A stretch of 18,210 bases of DNA from an uncultured Opitutia bacterium (lineage in GTDB: Bacteria; Verrucomicrobiota; Verrucomicrobiia; Opitutales; UBA953), in the NCBI GenBank assembly GCA_903882335.1, contig CAIRWP010000067.1, forward strand, positions 1-18,210, given 5' to 3'. The notes beneath the pieces are model-generated. The model was not told where the DNA came from, did not search any database, and saw only the letters and a list, made by a program, of their open reading frames with translations. This document shows positions 7,553 through 18,210 of the stretch, one piece after another. The position numbers and the translations under genes were made by a program. Positions within the stretch are counted from its first letter, which is position 1; every line of letters starts with the position of its first letter.

Positions 7553-7596
7553 CGATGCCGCGGCCCCCGAAAAAGGGGCCCGGCATCGGTCTCTTT
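7553..7596 (+). terminator. Hairpin with short T tail between tuf and tRNA-Trp
   Basis: The arms cgatgccg (7553-7560) and cggcatcg (7581-7588) pair perfectly. Inside them, ggcccc (7562-7567) pairs with ggggcc (7575-7580); there is one unpaired c at 7561 and a loop cgaaaaa. The tail gtctcttt (7589-7596) is T-rich but short. It is probably a full or partial terminator that lowers expression of the downstream secE-rpoC genes relative to tuf. Alternatively it is an RNase processing site ahead of tRNA-Trp. Confidence 0.65.
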
Positions 7597-7610
7597 AAAA
7601 ACCAACACAC

Positions 7611-7686
7611 AGGACGGTAGCTCAATTGGCAGAGTAGCGGTCTCCAAAACCGTTGGTTGTGGGTTCGACTCCCACCCGTCCTGCCA
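7611..7686 (+). tRNA. tRNA-Trp (anticodon CCA)
   Basis: A 76-nt cloverleaf: acceptor aggacgg/ccgtcct, D stem gctc/gagt, anticodon stem gcggt/accgt around loop CTCCAAA (anticodon CCA, reads TGG), T arm gtggg-ttcgact-cccac. The discriminator base is G73, as expected for bacterial tRNA-Trp, and CCA is encoded at 7684-7686. Its place between tuf and secE is an arrangement I recall from Chlamydiae, which fits a PVC host. Confidence 0.97.
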
Positions 7687-7712
7687 CCTTCACCCTCAAT
7701 CACCACCACCAC

Positions 7713-7919
7713 ATGTTCAGCTTCCTCGGACGCCTGCGCCAATTCTGGAACGAGACCATCAACGAGGTCTTCGTGAAGGCTTCGTGGCCCACGCTCAAGG
7801 AGCTGGCGGACTCCACCCTGGTCGTGATCGTCGTCGTCGCCCTCCTGGGCGCCGTCGTCTTCCTCTGCGATTTCTCGCTCTCCAACTTCGTCCAGTTCGC
7901 GACCCATCTGGTCCGCTGA
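7713..7919 (+). CDS. secE: Preprotein translocase subunit SecE
   Basis: SecE is the small essential subunit that clamps SecY in the inner-membrane protein channel. The product has 68 residues, the size of single-span bacterial SecE. An amphipathic N-terminal helix carries the family signature around ASWPTLKEL (about 23-31), followed by one transmembrane segment (about 34-55, rich in Val/Leu/Ala). The ATG at 7713 is chosen because it gives a canonical N-terminus (MFSFLGRLRQFW); the frame runs back into tRNA-Trp, which is not coding. The 26-nt leader after the tRNA has no G and no Shine-Dalgarno sequence. No rpmG is found between tRNA-Trp and secE. nusG follows after 7 bp. Confidence 0.95.
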   Translation: MFSFLGRLRQFWNETINEVFVKASWPTLKELADSTLVVIVVVALLGAVVFLCDFSLSNFVQFATHLVR

Positions 7920-7926
7920 ACCTCCC

Positions 7927-8499
7927 ATGTCCAACTCCCCCTCCGATTACCGCTGGTACACGCTCCAGACTCTCTCGAACAACGAGAGCAAGGCGAAGCG
8001 TCTCCTCGAAAAAGCCATCAAGGACGAGGAGATGGGCGACTACGTCGCCGAGATCCTCATGCCGGTGAAGACCGTCAAGGAGTTTCGCAACGGCAAGAAG
8101 CGCGAGAGCGAGATGAAGTTGTACCCCTCGTACCTCTTCGTTCGGGCCCGCTTCTTCGACGAGGACGGCAACCTGCTGGAGGCCCCTTGGAATCTCCTCC
8201 GCGGCATCGACGGCATCATCGGCCTGATCGGCGGCCAGACCCCCGTCCCGCTGCGCGAGGACGAGATCCGCACCATCCAGCAGCAGATGGCCGACGCGGC
8301 CGACAAGGTCGTGCCGAAGATCGAGTACCATCTGGGCGAGCGCGTTAAGATCACCGACGGACCCTTCGCGAACCTCGCCGGCAACATCGATAAGATCGAG
8401 CCCGACCGTGGCATTCTCCAGGTCTCCGTCGACATCTTCGGTCGTTCCACCCCGGTCGAGCTCCAGTTCTGGCAGGTCGAGCGCGACGATCGCGACTGA
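7927..8499 (+). CDS. nusG: Transcription termination/antitermination factor NusG
   Basis: NusG binds RNA polymerase across the clamp and links it to Rho or to the ribosome. The 190-residue protein has an NGN domain (about 9-125, beginning YRWYTLQTLSNNESKAK) and a KOW domain (about 138-187, GERVKITDGPFANLAG). The polymerase-contact region reads KLYPSYLFVR, where most family members have PGY, so a conserved Gly is replaced by Ser. A small insertion (DEDGNLLEAP, about 79-88) lengthens the loop after it. It starts 7 bp after secE, so the two are probably translationally coupled. A 36-nt G-free gap precedes rplK. Confidence 0.96.
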   Translation: MSNSPSDYRWYTLQTLSNNESKAKRLLEKAIKDEEMGDYVAEILMPVKTVKEFRNGKKRESEMKLYPSYLFVRARFFDEDGNLLEAPWNLLRGIDGIIGLIGGQTPVPLREDEIRTIQQQMADAADKVVPKIEYHLGERVKITDGPFANLAGNIDKIEPDRGILQVSVDIFGRSTPVELQFWQVERDDRD

Positions 8500-8535
8500 T
8501 CCCTTTTCCACTCCTAACTTCCAAACTACACCACC

Positions 8536-8961
8536 ATGGCCAAGAAAGTCGTCGCCGAAATCAGGCTCCAGCTCCCCGCGGGCGCCGCTAATCCTGCTCC
8601 CCCCGTCGGCCCCGCGCTCGGCGCGAAGGGCGTCAACATCATGGCGTTCTGTAAGGAATTCAACGCCAAGACCAAGGACCAGGCCGGCATGATCCTCCCG
8701 GTCATCATCTCCGTCTACCAAGACAAGTCCTTCACCTTCGTCCTCAAGTCCCCGCCCGCCTCCGTCCTGCTCAAGAAGGCCGCGAAGATCGAGTCCGGTT
8801 CCAAGGTGCCGAACCGCGACAAGGTCGGCAAGGTCACCAAGAAGCAGCTCCTCGAAATCGTCGAGCTCAAGAAGAAGGACCTGAACGCCATCAACCCCGA
8901 CAACGCCGCGCGCATGATCGCCGGCACCGCCCGCTCCATGGGCATCGAGGTCGTCGGCTGA
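8536..8961 (+). CDS. rplK: 50S ribosomal protein L11
   Basis: L11 (uL11) forms the base of the GTPase-associated centre with 23S rRNA helices 43/44; thiostrepton binds in this region. The 141-residue product matches the E. coli length and carries the proline-rich N-terminal motif NPAPPVGPALG (about 19-29), VNIMAFCKEFN and the C-terminal rRNA-binding domain ending GTARSMGIEVVG. It starts with MAKKV, as usual. The leader (8500-8535) has no G and no room for a structured L1 target, so L1 autoregulation of the classical kind is not visible here. rplA follows after 59 bp. Confidence 0.97.
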   Translation: MAKKVVAEIRLQLPAGAANPAPPVGPALGAKGVNIMAFCKEFNAKTKDQAGMILPVIISVYQDKSFTFVLKSPPASVLLKKAAKIESGSKVPNRDKVGKVTKKQLLEIVELKKKDLNAINPDNAARMIAGTARSMGIEVVG

Positions 8962-9002
8962 TTTTCACCCAACCCTAAACCCACCCAACCACTGCACCCC
9001 GC

Positions 9003-9007
9003 AGGAG
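9003..9007 (+). promoter_or_regulatory. Shine-Dalgarno sequence of rplA
   Basis: AGGAG lies 13 nt before the rplA ATG. It is the only clear Shine-Dalgarno core near a start codon in the whole window; the spacing is a little longer than ideal. It shows that the organism's ribosomes may still use the mechanism even though most neighbouring genes lack the motif. Confidence 0.6.
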
Positions 9008-9020
9008 ACCAAAAGTCGCT

Positions 9021-9731
9021 ATGAGCAAACAACCCAGCAAGCGCTACCGCGCCGCCGCCCAGGTCGCCGACCTGAAGGCGAAGTACGACATCGCCCAAGC
9101 CGCCGAGATCATCAAGAAGATGCCCGGCGCCAAGTTCGACGAGACCGTCGAGATTTCCGCCTTCCTCGGCGTCGATCCCAAGCAGTCGGACCAGATGGTC
9201 CGCGGCACCGTCTCCCTCCCGAACGGTTCCGGCAAGAAGATCAAGGTCCTCGCCTTCACCGAGAACCCGGCCGAAGCCCTCGCCGCCGGCGCGGATTACG
9301 CCGGCCTCGCCGACCTGATCGCCAAGGTCAACGGCGGGTTCCTCGACTTCGACGTCGCCATCTCCACCGTCACCGCGATGAAGGACGTCCGTCAGGTCGC
9401 CCGCGTCCTCGGTCCGAAGGGCCTCATGCCGAACCCGAAGTCCGGCACCGTCTCCGATGACATCCCGAAGACCATCAAGGAAGTGAAGGCCGGTCGCGTC
9501 GAATTCAAGATGGATAAGACGGCCAACATCGTGATCGTCATCGGCAAGAAGTCCTTCTCCGCCCTGCAGCTCACCGAGAACGCCCAGGCCGCCCTGTCCG
9601 CCCTCGTGAAGGCCCAGCCCGCCGGTTTCGCCGGCGGCCGCTTCATCAAGTCCATCACCGTGAGCGCCAGCATGAGCCCCGGCGTCGCCGTGGACCTCAA
9701 GCCCTACTCGGCCGCCGCCGCGACCGCCTAA
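9021..9731 (+). CDS. rplA: 50S ribosomal protein L1
   Basis: L1 (uL1) forms the mobile stalk at the E site and in many bacteria also represses its own mRNA. The product has 236 residues, close to the family norm. Signature elements are KFDETVEISAFLGVDPKQSDQMVRG (two parts, about 38-62), LGPKGLMPNPKSGTV (about 131-145) and the C-terminal FIKSITVSASMSPGVAVD. The start is fixed by the good N-terminus MSKQPSKRYRAA and by the AGGAG 13 nt upstream. An L1-binding mRNA mimic was not recognised in the short gaps around it. rplJ begins 26 bp downstream. Confidence 0.97.
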   Translation: MSKQPSKRYRAAAQVADLKAKYDIAQAAEIIKKMPGAKFDETVEISAFLGVDPKQSDQMVRGTVSLPNGSGKKIKVLAFTENPAEALAAGADYAGLADLIAKVNGGFLDFDVAISTVTAMKDVRQVARVLGPKGLMPNPKSGTVSDDIPKTIKEVKAGRVEFKMDKTANIVIVIGKKSFSALQLTENAQAALSALVKAQPAGFAGGRFIKSITVSASMSPGVAVDLKPYSAAAATA

Positions 9732-9757
9732 TCCCGTAACCCCGAGCACCCCCGAAC

Positions 9758-10249
9758 ATGCGCGCCGAAAAACAATTCCTCGTCGACGAAGTGGCCGCCC
9801 AGCTGGCCGCCTCCAACTACCTGCTCCTCGCCAACTTCACGGGCGTCACCGTGGAGAACGCGACCAAGGTCCGCGAACAGCTCCGCGCCCACGGCGCCGA
9901 GTACCACGTGGTCAAGAACAGCATCCTCAACATCGCCGTCAAGGATGCCAAGCTCCCTGAGCTCCCGCGCGAGGCCCTCACCGGCCACACCGCTCTCGTC
10001 ACCGGCGGCAACAACCCGACCGGCGTGGCCAAGGTCCTCGTGACCTTCTTCAAGGACTTCTCCAAGCTGGAGGTCAAGGGCGGCATCCTCGATGCCAAGC
10101 TCCTGAGCAAGGCCGAGGTCGAGTCCCTCTCCAAGCTGCCGTCCCTCGACGGTATCCGTGCCCAGCTGCTCTCGCTGCTGTCCACCCCGGCCTCGTCGTT
10201 TGTCCGCGTCCTCGACGCGAAGCGCCAGGCTGCCGAGAAGGCCGCCTAA
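9758..10249 (+). CDS. rplJ: 50S ribosomal protein L10
   Basis: L10 (uL10) anchors the L12 dimers to the ribosome and with them recruits translation factors. The 163-residue protein has the usual N-terminal rRNA-binding domain (MRAEKQFLVDEV, YLLLANFTGVTVENATKVRE, VVKNSILNIA) and a C-terminal Ala/Leu-rich helix (about 130-163) that should bind L12 dimers. The leader between rplA and rplJ is only 26 nt, so the long folded L10 autoregulatory leader known from E. coli cannot be there. The 156-bp gap before rplL is longer than usual. Confidence 0.97.
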   Translation: MRAEKQFLVDEVAAQLAASNYLLLANFTGVTVENATKVREQLRAHGAEYHVVKNSILNIAVKDAKLPELPREALTGHTALVTGGNNPTGVAKVLVTFFKDFSKLEVKGGILDAKLLSKAEVESLSKLPSLDGIRAQLLSLLSTPASSFVRVLDAKRQAAEKAA

Positions 10250-10257
10250 ACCCCTTT

Positions 10258-10287
10258 CCTCGCGGAGGTCCGGCCATGTTGGTCGGA
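10258..10287 (+). other. Two adjacent hairpins after rplJ
   Basis: Directly after rplJ, cctc-gcg-gagg (10258-10268) is followed without a gap by tccggcca-tgt-tggtcgga (10269-10287), an 8-bp stem with one G-T pair and a 3-nt loop. There is no T tract behind them, so intrinsic termination is unlikely. They may mark an RNA processing site, a transcript-stabilising end or part of a regulatory fold between rplJ and rplL. Confidence 0.45.
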
Positions 10288-10308
10288 TCCGAGCGGGGGG
10301 AACCCACC

Positions 10309-10404
10309 AACCCAATACAACCCAAATCCAAAGAACCCCGGTTAGGGGCCTCGCGCCCTCAAATGTCCTTCACCGGACGCTAACCATTCAAGGAAACCCA
10401 ATAC
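10309..10404. repeat. 10-bp direct repeat bracketing the rplJ-rplL insert
   Basis: The sequence aacccaatac occurs exactly at 10309-10318 and again at 10395-10404, the latter ending 1 nt before the rplL ATG. The intervening 76 bp hold the folded element at 10340-10385. Removing one repeat plus the insert would leave a gap of 70 bp and an A/C-rich leader right before the ATG, like those of neighbouring genes. Because the region is A/C-rich and low in complexity, chance recurrence is possible. Confidence 0.45.
10340..10385 (+). ncRNA. Possible three-way-junction RNA in the rplL leader
   Basis: An outer stem ggttag (10340-10345) pairs with ctaacc (10380-10385). It encloses two hairpins: gggc-ctcgc-gccc (10346-10358) and gtcc-ttcacc-ggac (10365-10378). 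The first stacks directly on the outer stem and only six bases link the two, so a compact junction is feasible. It ends 20 nt before the rplL start. It could be a translational control element, for instance a target for L10/L12, or an RNase III site, but it matches no family I can name. The individual stems are short. Confidence 0.35.
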
Positions 10405-10405
10405 C

Positions 10406-10789
<384 letters not shown>

Positions 10790-10810
10790 CCTCGGTTCCG
10801 CCGCCACGAA

Positions 10811-10860
10811 GCGGGGAGGGGAGCGCCCTCCCGGGCCCACCCCCTCCCCGCCTCTTCTTT
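10811..10860 (+). terminator. Probable attenuator between rplL and rpoB
   Basis: A perfect 11-bp stem, gcggggagggg (10811-10821) with cccctccccgc (10841-10851), encloses a second small hairpin gccc-tccc-gggc (10825-10836). It is followed by the pyrimidine tail ctcttcttt (10852-10860). The 156-bp gap contains no ORF. In E. coli a partial terminator in the same place lowers rpoBC transcription relative to the ribosomal protein genes, and this stem is in the right position for the same job. The imperfect T run suggests incomplete termination. The remaining 85 nt to rpoB are C-rich, with no promoter recognised. Confidence 0.7.
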
Positions 10861-10945
10861 CCCCCCGGCCGCCCGGTCCGACCCAACCAGGCAACACAGT
10901 CCGCCCACCGCACCACACCGACCTTCCTCGCCCACTTCACCCGCC

Positions 10946-14740
<3,795 letters not shown>

Positions 14741-14758
14741 TCCCCAGCCCTTACCGAC

Positions 14759-18210
<3,452 letters not shown>

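Overview
The window is a 66-70% GC (estimated by eye) bacterial chromosome segment carrying the core transcription/translation locus. The gene order tRNA-Thr, tuf, tRNA-Trp, secE, nusG, rplK, rplA, rplJ, rplL, rpoB, rpoC, an EF-Tu with a PVC-like switch I loop, and start codons that mostly lack a Shine-Dalgarno sequence together suggest the PVC superphylum, most likely a Verrucomicrobiota (Opitutae-like) organism. This assignment is an inference from sequence character and memory, not from a search.

Left part (1-6111). rpsU (ribosomal protein S21) reads leftward and ends in a perfect 10-bp hairpin. A 142-bp divergent gap separates it from a rightward run: smc (chromosome condensation ATPase), an HtrA/Deg-type periplasmic serine protease with one PDZ domain, and, 2 bp later, an unrecognised single-pass membrane protein. 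The last gene carries an AT-rich, rare-codon island that stands out sharply from everything else in the window.

Right part (6112-18210). A probable promoter with TTGACG precedes tRNA-Thr(GGT). Next come tuf, a hairpin, tRNA-Trp(CCA), secE, nusG and the four ribosomal stalk/L1-region genes rplK, rplA, rplJ and rplL. rpoB is complete and rpoC is cut by the window end after 1150 codons. The products cooperate: EF-Tu, L11, L1, L10 and L12 build and serve the ribosomal factor-binding site; NusG and the beta/beta-prime subunits make up the transcription machinery; SecE is the essential small subunit of the translocon. Two 156-bp non-coding gaps flank rplL. The first contains a possible three-way-junction RNA bracketed by a 10-bp direct repeat. 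The second contains a strong GC hairpin with a pyrimidine tail, placed where E. coli has its rplL-rpoB attenuator.

Most notable points. (1) RpoC lacks all four cysteines of the second zinc site and carries an apparent tandem duplication of the adjacent module. (2) EF-Tu has a strongly altered switch I. (3) Several leaders have no G at all for 29-53 nt before the start codon. (4) The rplJ-rplL gap looks like an insertion carrying folded RNA. No mobile element with a transposase, CRISPR array, phage gene or defence system is present; most of the window is conserved housekeeping DNA.
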